Notes: a model not told the origin generated them from the letters alone. A stretch of DNA of 34,888 bases from JAICYJ01 sp038212095 (GCA_038212095.1 JBBQUW010000031.1:1-34888), one strand, 5' to 3'. Numbered from the stretch's first letter, positions 7,650-15,654 are shown. Translations and numbers: made by a program.

Positions 7650-8818
7650 CAGCCGCGGCGCCCGCGAGCTTTACGCGATGTGTAGACGAGCTTGGCCGGC
7701 GCAACGGTCATGCCGGCGTTGGTGAACTCCGCGCTGAGGTCGAGCCGGGCTGCGATGCGGCTCACGTCCGCCTGCTGATCGCGCGTCACCAGCGTCACGC
7801 CGATCCCGCTGCGCCCGGCCCGGCCGGTGCGGCCGACGCGATGGACGTAGCCCTTGTTGTCGTCCGGCGGATCGAAGTTGATCACGTGGGTGATCGAGTC
7901 GAGGTCGAGGCCACGGGCGGCCACGTCGGTTGCGACCAACGTCGTCACCTTGCCCGTCTCGAACCGCTCCCACGCCTTCTCACGCGCGGACTGGGTCATG
8001 TCGCCGTGCATCGCCACAGCCGAGACGCCGCGCTCGCGCAGCTTGGCAAGCAGCCGGTCGGCGCCGCGTCGCGTGCGCACGAACACCAGCGCGTGTCCCT
8101 CGGCGCTGGTCAAGAGCTCGATCAGCGTCTGCACCTTCGTTTCGGGCGTGACCTGCATGAAGCGGTGGTCGACCTCCTCCACCGTCTCGGCCTCGGGGTT
8201 TGCCTCGTGGCGGGCGGGGTCGTTGGTGTAGCTGCGGGCCAGCCGGCCGACCTCGCCGTCCAGCGTGGCCGAGAAGAACATCGTCTGGCGCTCACTCGGC
8301 AGCCGCCGCACGATGCGATCGACCTGCGGCTGAAATCCCATGTCGAGCATGCGGTCGGCCTCGTCCAGCACCAGCATCACGACGCCGTCCAGCTTCAGCA
8401 TCCGCCGCGAGGCGAGATCCTCAAGCCGTCCCGGAGTCGCGACCAGCAGGTGCGACCGGGCGGCCTTCTTGGCCTGCTCGTGGAGGCCGACGCCGCCGTA
8501 GGCGGTGGCGACGCGCAGGCCGCGGGCGGCGCCCAGCGTCTCCAGCACCTCACCTACCTGGGCGGCCAGCTCGCGGGTCGGCACCAGCACGAGCGCGGTG
8601 GGGGTGGCGCCGGCGGGGTCGATCCGCTCCAGCAGGGGGATGCCGAACGCGAGCGTCTTGCCCGATCCGGTGGGCGCCTTGGCCAGCACGTCCTGTCCAG
8701 CGAGCGCGTCGGGAAGCACCCGCGCCTGGATCTCGAACGGGGCGTCGATGCCCTGTGCGGCTAGCGCGTCAGCGATCGGCGCGCTCACGCCGAGGCCGCG
8801 GAAGGTCGATTCGTTCAT
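7646..8818 (-). CDS. DEAD-box ATP-dependent RNA helicase
   Basis: 390 aa with all core helicase motifs in order: Q-motif with Gln31, motif I APTGSGKT (48-55), Ia PTRELA, GG, Ib TPGR, motif II DEAD (152-155), motif III SAT (183-185), motif IV VFVRT, motif V ATDVAARGLDLD, and motif VI HRVGRTGR (325-332). It is close to the minimal RecA-like core, with almost no C-terminal extension, unlike RhlE or DeaD with long tails. It unwinds RNA duplexes at the expense of ATP in ribosome assembly or mRNA turnover (family knowledge). The ATG at 8818 has AAGGAGAG upstream. The leader of about 100 nt contains two GC-rich hairpins, which may matter for regulation. Confidence 0.93.
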   Translation of the reverse strand: MNESTFRGLGVSAPIADALAAQGIDAPFEIQARVLPDALAGQDVLAKAPTGSGKTLAFGIPLLERIDPAGATPTALVLVPTRELAAQVGEVLETLGAARGLRVATAYGGVGLHEQAKKAARSHLLVATPGRLEDLASRRMLKLDGVVMLVLDEADRMLDMGFQPQVDRIVRRLPSERQTMFFSATLDGEVGRLARSYTNDPARHEANPEAETVEEVDHRFMQVTPETKVQTLIELLTSAEGHALVFVRTRRGADRLLAKLRERGVSAVAMHGDMTQSAREKAWERFETGKVTTLVATDVAARGLDLDSITHVINFDPPDDNKGYVHRVGRTGRAGRSGIGVTLVTRDQQADVSRIAARLDLSAEFTNAGMTVAPAKLVYTSRKARGRRGW

Positions 8819-8924
8819 GCTCTCTCCTTGACGGCCGGTCGGCCGCGTTCGTTCAGGGCGAGGGTCCGGCCCTCGGGGAGAGAGAAGGAACCTCACGGGG
8901 CGACACGCCGCCGCCCGTACTGGC

Positions 8925-8952
8925 AGAGTAGCAGGGGCGCTACCCTTCCCAA
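8925..8952 (-). promoter_or_regulatory. Candidate promoter of the helicase operon
   Basis: Minus-strand TTGGGA (8952-8947), 16-nt spacer, TACTCT (8930-8925). The predicted leader is about 100 nt and contains hairpins such as GAGGG-ccgga-CCCTC. The -35 box overlaps that of the divergent plus-strand promoter (8946-8974). Confidence 0.4.
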
Positions 8953-8974
8953 CCCCGATATCGGCACGTACGCT
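8946..8974 (+). promoter_or_regulatory. Candidate promoter placing the transcript start on the GTG at 8982
   Basis: TTCCCA (8946-8951), 17-nt spacer, TACGCT (8969-8974). The hexamer ends 7 nt before the GTG at 8982, so transcription would begin on or next to the start codon. There is no SD, consistent with a leaderless message. Confidence 0.45.
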
Positions 8975-8981
8975 GGTTATC

Positions 8982-9173
8982 GTGACCACTCGTGACCGCA
9001 TCCTCGTGCACGCCGCCCCCAGCGAGTTGCGCCCGGACGAGGCGGGGACGGTCGATGTCTTCGCAGCGCTGCAACGGCAGTTCTTCTGGGCCGACACGGT
9101 TATCGTGGGTTCCGATGACGCGGAACCGACCGACGACGAGCTCGAGATACTGGAAGGCGAAGTGGTGGTGTAG
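8982..9173 (+). CDS. Small acidic hypothetical protein (leaderless)
   Basis: 63 aa starting at GTG. The product begins MTTRDRILVHAAPSELRPDEAG and ends in a strongly acidic stretch (SDDAEPTDDELEILEGEVVV). No known family. It overlaps the N-terminal coding region of the amidase by 59 nt in another frame. It is accepted mainly because a -10-like TACGCT ends 7 nt before the start, the same geometry seen at other leaderless starts in this window, and because its composition looks protein-like. It could still be a spurious overlap frame. Confidence 0.45.
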   Translation: MTTRDRILVHAAPSELRPDEAGTVDVFAALQRQFFWADTVIVGSDDAEPTDDELEILEGEVVV

Positions 9174-9912
9174 CGCGCTGCTGGTGGCGGTTGCCGCCGG
9201 TGCGACCACCGGCCACCCGGCCGGCGCACAGCAGATCGCGGGCATGCCGCAACTGCCGCCGGCAACGACGGTGACGATCGTGATCGATCCCGGCCACGAC
9301 CGCTACGCAAACCTCGCCCGGGAGCCGATCGGCCCCGGCTCCTCGATCACCAAGATCAAGGACGGCGGCGGCACCAGCGGGGTGGTGACCGGGCAGCGCG
9401 AGGCGAGCGTCAACCTGCGGATCGCACTTCGGCTGCGCACGCTGCTGCAGGCCGCGGGTGGAATCCGGATCGTGATGACGCGCACGACCACCTGCTGCGT
9501 GTCGCTGGGCAACATCGCCCGCGCCCGGATCGCGAACCAGGCCGCCGCGGCGCTCTTCCTGCGCATCCATGCGGACGGCTCCACCGACCAAAGCGCGGCC
9601 GGCACGTCGACGCTGTACCCGGCCACCCGCCTCGGCTGGACGGACGACATCGACGGGCGCAGCCTGAAGGCGGCCAAGGCGATCCAGCCCCTGCTGGCGC
9701 ATGCGCTGGGCTGGCCGAACCGCGGACTGGTCGCACGCAGCGACATCACTGGCTTCAACTGGTCGAACGTGCCGGCGGTGCTGGTCGAGGTGGGTTTCCT
9801 CACCAACCCGTCAGAGGACAGGCAACTGGCCACGTTCACGACCGCGAACAGGGCGGCATGGGGTTTGCGAAACGGCGTGATCGCGTATCTGAAGACGCAG
9901 GGGCTTCGCTGA
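9115..9912 (+). CDS. N-acetylmuramoyl-L-alanine amidase (Amidase_3 family)
   Basis: 265 aa secreted zinc hydrolase that cleaves the amide bond between MurNAc and the stem peptide. The start at 9115 gives a signal peptide (Lys/Arg n-region, then CSALLVAVAAGATTG..., cleavage near AGA-QQ). Zinc ligands follow the Amidase_3 pattern: His61 in VIDPGHD, Glu96 in GQREASVNLRIA, His152 in LFLRIHADGS; catalytic Glu225 lies in VLVEVGFLTN. The family motif TRTTTCCVSLGNIARARIANQ is present, but the usual Asp after the first Arg is Thr and a CC pair is inserted. No cell-wall-binding repeats are attached. No good SD; translation may be coupled to the overlapping 8982 ORF. Confidence 0.9.
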   Translation: MTRNRPTTSSRYWKAKWWCSALLVAVAAGATTGHPAGAQQIAGMPQLPPATTVTIVIDPGHDRYANLAREPIGPGSSITKIKDGGGTSGVVTGQREASVNLRIALRLRTLLQAAGGIRIVMTRTTTCCVSLGNIARARIANQAAAALFLRIHADGSTDQSAAGTSTLYPATRLGWTDDIDGRSLKAAKAIQPLLAHALGWPNRGLVARSDITGFNWSNVPAVLVEVGFLTNPSEDRQLATFTTANRAAWGLRNGVIAYLKTQGLR

Positions 9913-9919
9913 CTCTCCC

Positions 9920-9947
9920 TTGACGGCGAGCGAGGGGCTGCTAGGCT
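9920..9947 (+). promoter_or_regulatory. Promoter of the surface-protein pair
   Basis: TTGACG (9920-9925), 16-nt spacer, TAGGCT (9942-9947), beginning 8 nt after the amidase stop codon. It would drive the genes at 10004 and 10530 with a leader of roughly 50 nt. Confidence 0.5.
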
Positions 9948-10003
9948 CGATATGGGACGCAAACGGTCGCGCATCCGTCCGAGCAGACGTGCGCAGGGGG
10001 TTC

Positions 10004-10525
10004 ATGAGCACAAGGAGCATCGCGGGAGGAATTGTCGTCTGCGTCGTCGCGCTGGCGACGGGCGCGGGGGCCGCAGTGGCGGTCGGCGCGCCGCCCCCGC
10101 CGCCGCCTCCTCCGACCAGCGCGCCGCCGCCGACCAGCTCGCCCCCACCGACCACCACCTCTCCGCCGCCGACCACGGCGCCACCGCCGACGACGACCGC
10201 CGCGCCGCCGACCAGCACGACGGCCTCGACCACCGCCACCCACAAGAAGTCGACACACAAGAAGTCGACGCACAAGAAGCACGTCCAGTCCGGCGGCGGG
10301 CAGGGCATCGCACCCGCGCCGACCACGCCGCGGGCCGCCGCATCGCTGACAACACACATCCACCACGCCGGATCGTCGATCCCCCACACGGCCCTGGTGG
10401 CCTCGGTGATCGCCGGTGGCGCGACGCTGATCGGCGCGCTGCTGCTGGCCGGAGTGCTGCTTGTGGCGCGTGGCCGCCGCAGCGGACCGCGAGGGCCCGA
10501 GGGTGGCCACATCATCATCCGCTGA
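10004..10525 (+). CDS. Proline-rich, C-terminally membrane-anchored surface protein
   Basis: 173 aa from an ATG with AGGGGG upstream. Residues 1-28 are a signal or membrane segment (IAGGIVVCVVALATGAGAAVAV). Residues 30-80 are a low-complexity linker of PPP-T/S-T/A units, then three HKKST-type repeats (His-Lys-Lys-Ser-Thr), a spacer, and a C-terminal membrane segment (about 138-160, TALVASVIAGGATLIGALLLAGVLL) followed by Arg/Gly residues. The layout suggests a wall-spanning stalk fixed at the membrane, the Lys/His cluster possibly binding anionic wall polymer (inference). It is followed after 4 nt by the choice-of-anchor D protein gene, so the two are co-transcribed. Confidence 0.8.
   Translation: MSTRSIAGGIVVCVVALATGAGAAVAVGAPPPPPPPPTSAPPPTSSPPPTTTSPPPTTAPPPTTTAAPPTSTTASTTATHKKSTHKKSTHKKHVQSGGGQGIAPAPTTPRAAASLTTHIHHAGSSIPHTALVASVIAGGATLIGALLLAGVLLVARGRRSGPRGPEGGHIIIR
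10241..10279 (+). repeat. Tandem 15-bp coding repeat (HKKST)
   Basis: Units cacaagaagtcgaca (10241-10255), cacaagaagtcgacg (10256-10270) and a partial third unit from 10271. Near-identical DNA between units indicates recent duplication or slippage. The preceding 10090-10225 stretch is low-complexity CCG/ACC DNA encoding the Pro/Thr linker. Confidence 0.85.
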
Positions 10526-10529
10526 CGCC

Positions 10530-12824
10530 ATGAGACGACGCCTGCCCGTGATCACGTTCCTGCTGGCCGCAATGGCGATATTCGCCGTGGCGACCGCCAG
10601 CGCCACCGTCGGCCCGATCAGCTTCTCGGGCAGCGACCCGATCGACTTCGGCAACCAGTCTGTCGGCACCGCGTCCGGCGCGACAACGGTCACGGTCACG
10701 AACACCGGCGGTCAGGATCTCGTGATCGACGGCAACGGCGTCAGCGTCAGCGGCGCGAACCAGGGCAGCTTCCTGACCTCGAACGACAGCTGCTCTGGCG
10801 CGACCGTGGTGGCCGGCGCCAGCTGCTCGGTGGACGTCAAGTTCGCGCCCACCAACGGTACGGGCGGCTACAGCGCAAGCCTGGACGTGGTCGATACTGC
10901 CGACTCGGTCTCCGGCTCGACCGGGCTGATCGGCAACGGCACCGGCGCCCCCACCGCCGATACCTCGCCCGGCAGCCTCTCGTTCGGCAGCCAGCCGGTG
11001 GACACCACCAGCGACGCGCAGACGGTGACGCTCACCAACAACGGCAACATCGCCCTGCACGTGACCAGCGTCACCAAGGGCGGCAGCGACCCCGCCAGCT
11101 TCCCGCTGAGTAACGGCTCGTGCCTCGATGCGCCGGTGGCGGCCGGTGCCAGCTGCTCCGTCGACGTCAGCTTCAATCCAGGCGCCACGGGCGGCGCGTC
11201 CGCCACCCTGATCTTCACCGATGACGCCGGCAACAGCCCCCAATCGGTAAGCCTGTCAGGCAGCGGTACGGCCGCAGCGGTCTCGGTCTCGCCCAACCCG
11301 TTCGACTTCAGCGATCGCAAGGTCGGTACCAGCGACTCACAGCAGTTCACGGTCACCAACAACGGCGGCGCCGCCCTGAACATCCCCACCGGCGGCGTCA
11401 GCGTGACCGGGGCCGCGTTCAGCAAGAGCGGAGACGGCTGCTCGGGCACCAGCGTCTCGATCGGCAACAGCTGCACCTTCACGGTGCAGTTCCAGCCCGG
11501 CAGCGCCGGTGCGCAGTCCGGTCTGGCCTCCGTCACCAGCAATGATCCCTCCAGCCCGTTTGGCGTCAGCCTGAGCGGCAACGGCACTCTGCCGCAGGCG
11601 AGCCCCTCGCCGCCGGTCAGCTTCGCCACCGCGATCAACACCAGCGACACCCAGACGGTCACGCTCACCAACAGCGGCGACGCCGCGCTGGTGGTGCAGA
11701 GCGCCGTGCTGACCGGCAGCTCATCGTTCACCAAGATCATCACCGCCACCCCGTGCGGCGGCGCCACGCTGCAGCCGGGCGAGCACTGCACGGTGCAGAT
11801 CCAGTTCTCGCCCACCGGTACGACCGGGCAGAACGGCACGCTCAGGTTCACGGATGACTCGGTGGGCGGCAGCACGCAGGCCGTCGCCATCACCGGCACC
11901 GTGCTGATCCCCGGCATCGCCGCCAGCCCCGCGAACGGCCTCGGCTTCGAGCAGCTGCCGGTGGGCCGGCTGAGCAACGCCTCCACCGTCACCATCACCA
12001 ACAGGGGCAACGCCAACCTGCACATCGGCTCGATCGTGATCGGCGGCGTCAACTACAAGAGCTTCCGGCTCGGGCTGCAGTCCTGCACGCAGGGCGCGAT
12101 CTCGCCCGGCGACACCTGCACCGTCAACGTCCGCTTCGCGCCGACCAAGCTGGGCTCCCGAGTGGCCAGCCTGCTGGTGCGAAACGACGCCAACGGTTCG
12201 GCCAGCACGCTCAACCTCGCGCTGACCGGCGTCGGCGTGCGGCCGCCGGCCGTGCTCGCACTGCACGGGTCGGCCGGCTGCACCAGCACCCGCCTGACCT
12301 GGGCGACGCCCGACGCGACCGGGTTCCTGCGCGTGCAGGTGGTGCGGAATGCGGCCCACGATCCACGCGGGCCGTTCGACGGCGTGGTGCTCGCCCACAC
12401 CCCCGGCGCGCTGACAAACGGAGGGCTGACTCAGTTCCACATCTACCACTACGCCGTCTACGCCGTCTACACGGCGTTCGACCGCAGCCGGCTGGTGTAC
12501 TCGGCCGGAGCCTTCTCGACACTGCACACGGGCCGTGTCTGCACTCCCCGAAACGGCGCGCTGATCAGCGACCTCTCTCCGACCGTCGACTGGACGCCCT
12601 ACGCGGGTGCGCGGTCGTACGCCTACATCCTCCAGCGCTCCGGCCGCACCATCCTCGTCCGCTATCCCAAGCTCAGCCAGGTCACGCTTCCCAGCAGCTG
12701 GACGTTCAACGGCCAGGCGAAGAGCATCCAGCGCGGCGGCGTCTACTCGTTCTACGTCTACGCGTACACCGCCGGCCGGCCGCGTGGCTTCCTGATCGGC
12801 CAGACGCTGTTCACCGAGCGCTGA
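10530..12824 (+). CDS. Secreted choice-of-anchor D protein with five Ig-like (ASH-type) repeats
   Basis: 764 aa. Signal peptide 1-25 (PVITFLLAAMAIFAVATASA). Five beta-sandwich repeats of about 105 residues occupy 28-140, 146-250, 252-357, 358-460 and 462-570. Each starts with a F-G-x-x-x-V-G-T-type strand and contains VTxTNxGxxxL and CSVxVxFxPxxxG. These are choice-of-anchor D / ASH-HYDIN-like domains. Every repeat has two cysteines exactly 11 residues apart (88/99, 198/209, 304/315, 409/420, 519/530), probably one disulphide per domain. A C-terminal region (570-764) reads as one or two fibronectin-like domains. No sortase motif or catalytic site is visible; probably an extracellular adhesin or scaffold partnered with the stalk protein upstream. 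Confidence 0.85.
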   Translation: MRRRLPVITFLLAAMAIFAVATASATVGPISFSGSDPIDFGNQSVGTASGATTVTVTNTGGQDLVIDGNGVSVSGANQGSFLTSNDSCSGATVVAGASCSVDVKFAPTNGTGGYSASLDVVDTADSVSGSTGLIGNGTGAPTADTSPGSLSFGSQPVDTTSDAQTVTLTNNGNIALHVTSVTKGGSDPASFPLSNGSCLDAPVAAGASCSVDVSFNPGATGGASATLIFTDDAGNSPQSVSLSGSGTAAAVSVSPNPFDFSDRKVGTSDSQQFTVTNNGGAALNIPTGGVSVTGAAFSKSGDGCSGTSVSIGNSCTFTVQFQPGSAGAQSGLASVTSNDPSSPFGVSLSGNGTLPQASPSPPVSFATAINTSDTQTVTLTNSGDAALVVQSAVLTGSSSFTKIITATPCGGATLQPGEHCTVQIQFSPTGTTGQNGTLRFTDDSVGGSTQAVAITGTVLIPGIAASPANGLGFEQLPVGRLSNASTVTITNRGNANLHIGSIVIGGVNYKSFRLGLQSCTQGAISPGDTCTVNVRFAPTKLGSRVASLLVRNDANGSASTLNLALTGVGVRPPAVLALHGSAGCTSTRLTWATPDATGFLRVQVVRNAAHDPRGPFDGVVLAHTPGALTNGGLTQFHIYHYAVYAVYTAFDRSRLVYSAGAFSTLHTGRVCTPRNGALISDLSPTVDWTPYAGARSYAYILQRSGRTILVRYPKLSQVTLPSSWTFNGQAKSIQRGGVYSFYVYAYTAGRPRGFLIGQTLFTER

Positions 12825-12828
12825 GCGC

Positions 12829-13902
12829 TCACGGCACCAGGTAGCCGAGCGCGACGTAGCCGAACGCCAGCACCTGCACCACCGGCGCGAACACGACGAA
12901 GGCGCGGTGCAGCGTCGGGCGCCGCAGGCCAAGGTCGGCCAGCGCGAAGAAGAGCGGGAACGCCAGCAAGCCGAAGCGGCCCGATGACTGGAGCACGCCC
13001 GCGAGCAGCGGCAGCGCGAATATGCCGCCAACGTAGGCGACGTCCTCGGCGCGGTGCTTGGCGAACACGTCCAGCCGCAGGATCGGTACCAGCAGCGCGA
13101 GGTAGACGATCACCGTCACGGCGCTGAGCAGGTGGATGGCGCGGCCGGTCTGGGCGAACTGCCAGAACTCCTCGCCCAATGCCAGCGGCGGGAAGCTGGC
13201 GTGACCGCCCCAGCGACCCTGTGCATGCACGAACGCCAGCGGATCGCCGACCGCGTGCTGAAGCCAGGCCATATGCAGCGCCAGGCCGATCGCCGGCGAG
13301 GCGGCCACCAGCCACGAGCCGACGGTACGCCGCCGCCAGGCGACGATGGCGAGCGGCAGGATCAGGGCGAGGCCGTTCACCCGGGTCAGCCCCGCAAGCA
13401 CTCCCAGAAGCAGCGCTCCGCCGTCGCGGCGGCGGTCGCTGAAGATGAACAGCCACACCGCCAGCGCCAGGAACAGCCCCTCGCTGTAGGCGAGCCCCAG
13501 CGCGAAGCCGTACGGCGAGAGCACCATGTACAACGTGCCACGCCAGGCGTGCGCCTCGGACAGCCGCTCGCGGGCGAGCACGTACAGGCCGGCCAGCGCC
13601 GCCAGCACGGCCAGGTTCGAAACCAGCAGCGCGGCAACGCCGTACCCGGCCGGGCCCAGCCACTCGACGCCGCGGATCAGCAGCGGGTAGAACGGGAAGA
13701 AGGCGACTCGCGCGCCGTCGATGTAGCCAGACTGGGCGATCCGGATGTAGTAGACCGAGTCCCAGCCGGTCAGCGCCGTCCAGGGCTGGCGCTGCCACGA
13801 CTCCAGCGCGCGGTGCCAGCCGAGCTGCGTCGTCAGCAGCCAGCCGAGCACCACGATGGCGACACGGCTGGCTGACCAGAGCACGAGCACACGGCGCCAC
13901 AT
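12829..13902 (-). CDS. PIG-V / Gpi18-like mannosyltransferase family membrane protein
   Basis: 357 aa with about ten membrane segments. The first extramembrane loop has WDSVYYIRIAQSGYIDGARVAFFPFYPLLIRG, diagnostic of the PIG-V/Gpi18-related family (COG5542), with its conserved Asp and the FFPxYPLL motif. These GT-C enzymes transfer a sugar from a polyprenyl-phosphate donor on the outer face of the membrane; the acceptor here is unknown, though the neighbouring surface proteins are possible targets. The ATG at 13902 has no SD, but a TAAGAT hexamer ends 8 nt before it, suggesting a leaderless transcript. It converges with the gene at 10530, ending 4 nt from it. A longer frame running into the tRNA is rejected. 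Confidence 0.85.
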   Translation of the reverse strand: MWRRVLVLWSASRVAIVVLGWLLTTQLGWHRALESWQRQPWTALTGWDSVYYIRIAQSGYIDGARVAFFPFYPLLIRGVEWLGPAGYGVAALLVSNLAVLAALAGLYVLARERLSEAHAWRGTLYMVLSPYGFALGLAYSEGLFLALAVWLFIFSDRRRDGGALLLGVLAGLTRVNGLALILPLAIVAWRRRTVGSWLVAASPAIGLALHMAWLQHAVGDPLAFVHAQGRWGGHASFPPLALGEEFWQFAQTGRAIHLLSAVTVIVYLALLVPILRLDVFAKHRAEDVAYVGGIFALPLLAGVLQSSGRFGLLAFPLFFALADLGLRRPTLHRAFVVFAPVVQVLAFGYVALGYLVP

Positions 13903-13946
13903 GACGGGGTATCTTACGGAGGTGGCCGCCCTCGGGTGGCCCGAAG

Positions 13947-14036
13947 GGAGAGGTGGCCGAGTGGCTGAAGGCGCCCGCCTGCTAAGTGGGTCTGGGGGGT
14001 AAACCTCCAGCGAGGGTTCGAATCCCTCCCTCTCCG
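13947..14036 (+). tRNA. tRNA-Ser (anticodon GCT)
   Basis: 90-nt class II tRNA. Acceptor GGAGAGG (13947-13953) pairs with CCTCTCC (14029-14035), with discriminator G. The D-arm is GCC...GGC and the anticodon arm CCCGC-CTGCTAA-GTGGG gives anticodon GCT (reads AGC/AGU). A long variable arm follows, then T-arm GAGGG-TTCGAAT-CCCTC. The CCA end is not encoded. Confidence 0.97.
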
Positions 14037-14133
14037 TCGCCAAGCGTTTCGAACTGCTTTCGAGAACTCCCCACGACCCGGAAATCCGTCCCAGCACCGG
14101 ACGCTCCGGCGGCCACCGCGGGCGGCGGAGCCG

Positions 14134-15021
14134 TCAGGCCATCGCCACCGCGTGTTCGGCGTCGATCCACGGCGTGCGATAGCCGTCCTCGCGCCACATG
14201 ATCGGGAAGAACGCCTCGTCCAGCTCCAACTCGCCCGGCCGCTTATATCGGCTGTACAGCGGATGCACGTTGGTCGGGTGCCAGCGGCTGCGGGTGGTCA
14301 TCATGTGGCTGATGATCGCCCGCCGCTCGCGGTCGGCGCGCTCGCTGGGCGGCGAGCCGTGGAACGTCAGCCCGGCGTGGAAGGCGGCGCCGCCGGCCGG
14401 CACCTCGATCGGCACCCACTCCACCTCGGCCATCCGCTGCGGCGGGCAGACGTCGCGCATGAAGCCCGTCCAGTCGTCCGGCGCGTGGAACTGGCCGCCC
14501 ATGCCGAAGTCGCCCCACAGGTGGGAGCCGCGCGCGTAGTAGATGGTGCCGGTGTCGGCGTGCGTCTCCTCCAGCGCCATCCAGCACGTGGTCAGGTTGG
14601 GCGGATCGAAGCAGCCCTGGTAGCTGGCGTCCTGGTGAGCCAGCAGCGCCTTGCCGTTGGCCGGCTTCCAGACGGCGTTGTCGATGAACAGCCGCATGCC
14701 AGGCTCGCCCTCCAGCTTGGCGGCAAACTCGGCGTTGCGCGCGGCCAGCGTGGTCGCCGCCACGGTGCGGTCGGCCTTCCACAGGTTGCACATCTGCCGC
14801 GTCTTCTCGGGCGGCGTCACGCCGGGCTGGTAGTTGACCTCGTCCGGCATCACGCCGGTCTCCCACGTATGGGCGAAGCAGCGATCGAAGTGCTCGCGCA
14901 CCCGCTCCACCTCGTCGGCGGGCAGGAACTGCGGCACGACCACGAAGCCATCGCGCGCGTACGTCTCGATCTGATCCTGGGTCGGCTGCACTGGGGCTCC
15001 TCGAACGTCGCTGGTGGTCAT
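14134..15021 (-). CDS. Phytanoyl-CoA dioxygenase (PhyH) family Fe(II)/2-oxoglutarate oxygenase
   Basis: 295 aa. The jelly-roll iron site is visible: His129-x-Asp131 in LLAHQDASYQG and distal His221 in LTFHGSPPSER, with Arg234 in RRAIISHM a candidate 2-oxoglutarate contact. The start YARDGFVVVPQFLPADEVERVREHF is the usual PhyH opening. WMALEETHADTGTIYYARGSHLWGD matches the family core (al..t...nG.l.~~pGSH). Members hydroxylate acyl-CoAs or other small molecules. Lying 30 nt downstream of the channel-like gene and close to SDR and acyl-CoA synthetase genes, a lipid or acyl-CoA substrate is plausible. Confidence 0.88.
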   Translation of the reverse strand: MTTSDVRGAPVQPTQDQIETYARDGFVVVPQFLPADEVERVREHFDRCFAHTWETGVMPDEVNYQPGVTPPEKTRQMCNLWKADRTVAATTLAARNAEFAAKLEGEPGMRLFIDNAVWKPANGKALLAHQDASYQGCFDPPNLTTCWMALEETHADTGTIYYARGSHLWGDFGMGGQFHAPDDWTGFMRDVCPPQRMAEVEWVPIEVPAGGAAFHAGLTFHGSPPSERADRERRAIISHMMTTRSRWHPTNVHPLYSRYKRPGELELDEAFFPIMWREDGYRTPWIDAEHAVAMA

Positions 15022-15051
15022 TATCGCCGCGCGGGCCGGCCGCGTGCCGGA

Positions 15052-15654
15052 TCAGGCGTCGGGCGCGGCGGGCGGCGGGTGGCGCTCGCCGCCGAAGTCG
15101 ATGAAGCTGGACAGGTACGCGGTCAGCACGCCGAAGCCGGTCAGCATCTCGATCATCGTGGCGGCCCGCACGCCCCGCGAGTGGGCGAGGATGTCGCCGG
15201 GCGGCGAGATCAGGGCGGTCGAGACGGCGTAGTAGAAGAAGTCGGCGAAGCGCGGATCGGATCCCAGTCCGCGGAAGGCGTCGCCGGGATGGATCGCCCA
15301 CAGCGCGAGGTAGACGAACGTCCAGAACAGGAAGAACAGCAGCGCCAGAAGCGGCAGCCCGATCCGGCGCAGCTGGAGCGCGGCGGCGTCGGTGATCCGC
15401 TGCGAGCGCGACAGGAAGGGCAGGTGCTCGGCGAGGTGGCGGGCGGCGCCGACGAACACCGCTGCGCCGGACAGCACCGCCACCGCGCCGGCGATCGCGA
15501 TCAGCCCCGCCGAGTGCGGCGAGAGGTGGGGACGCAGCATCTCGACGACCACGATGAACGCGCACAGCACCAGCAGCCGCACCACGCCGGTGCTCAGCCA
15601 GCCGGGCCGCCGCTGGTGGACGAGCGGGTCGAGGCGTGCGGCGGGCAGGCGCAT
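15052..15654 (-). CDS. Potassium-channel-like membrane protein with a non-canonical selectivity filter
   Basis: 200 aa. Hydrophobic segments lie at about 22-39, 50-70 and 100-120, then a re-entrant pore-like stretch DFFYYAVSTALISPPGDI (138-155) and a last segment (165-185, ATMIEMLTGFGVLTAYLSSF). The pore helix - filter - inner helix arrangement, and GDI followed by a basic loop and an EM...G inner helix, match two-TM-pore potassium channels. The filter T-V-G-Y-G is replaced by L-I-S-P-P-G, so potassium selectivity is doubtful. A TACGGT hexamer ends 6 nt before the ATG and there is no SD, suggesting a leaderless start. Confidence 0.65.
   Translation of the reverse strand: MRLPAARLDPLVHQRRPGWLSTGVVRLLVLCAFIVVVEMLRPHLSPHSAGLIAIAGAVAVLSGAAVFVGAARHLAEHLPFLSRSQRITDAAALQLRRIGLPLLALLFFLFWTFVYLALWAIHPGDAFRGLGSDPRFADFFYYAVSTALISPPGDILAHSRGVRAATMIEMLTGFGVLTAYLSSFIDFGGERHPPPAAPDA

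Noticed and set aside
8819..9310. N-terminal extension of the DEAD-box helicase to 554 aa
   Set aside because: The extension is low-complexity, crosses a divergent promoter region, and the ATG at 8818 has an AAGGAGAG site and begins exactly at the Q-motif domain.
10090..10280. Tandem repeats as a possible CRISPR array
   Set aside because: The repeats are in frame, encode Pro/Thr and HKKST units, and have no unique spacers.
11721..13031. 436-aa minus-strand frame and 10868-12052 (394 aa)
   Set aside because: Antisense to the choice-of-anchor D repeat gene; apparent openness comes from repeat codon bias.
13903..14097. N-terminal extension of the PIG-V-like gene
   Set aside because: It reads through tRNA-Ser in antisense (GFEPSLEVYPPDPLSRR is tRNA-derived). 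The ATG at 13902 begins the real membrane protein.
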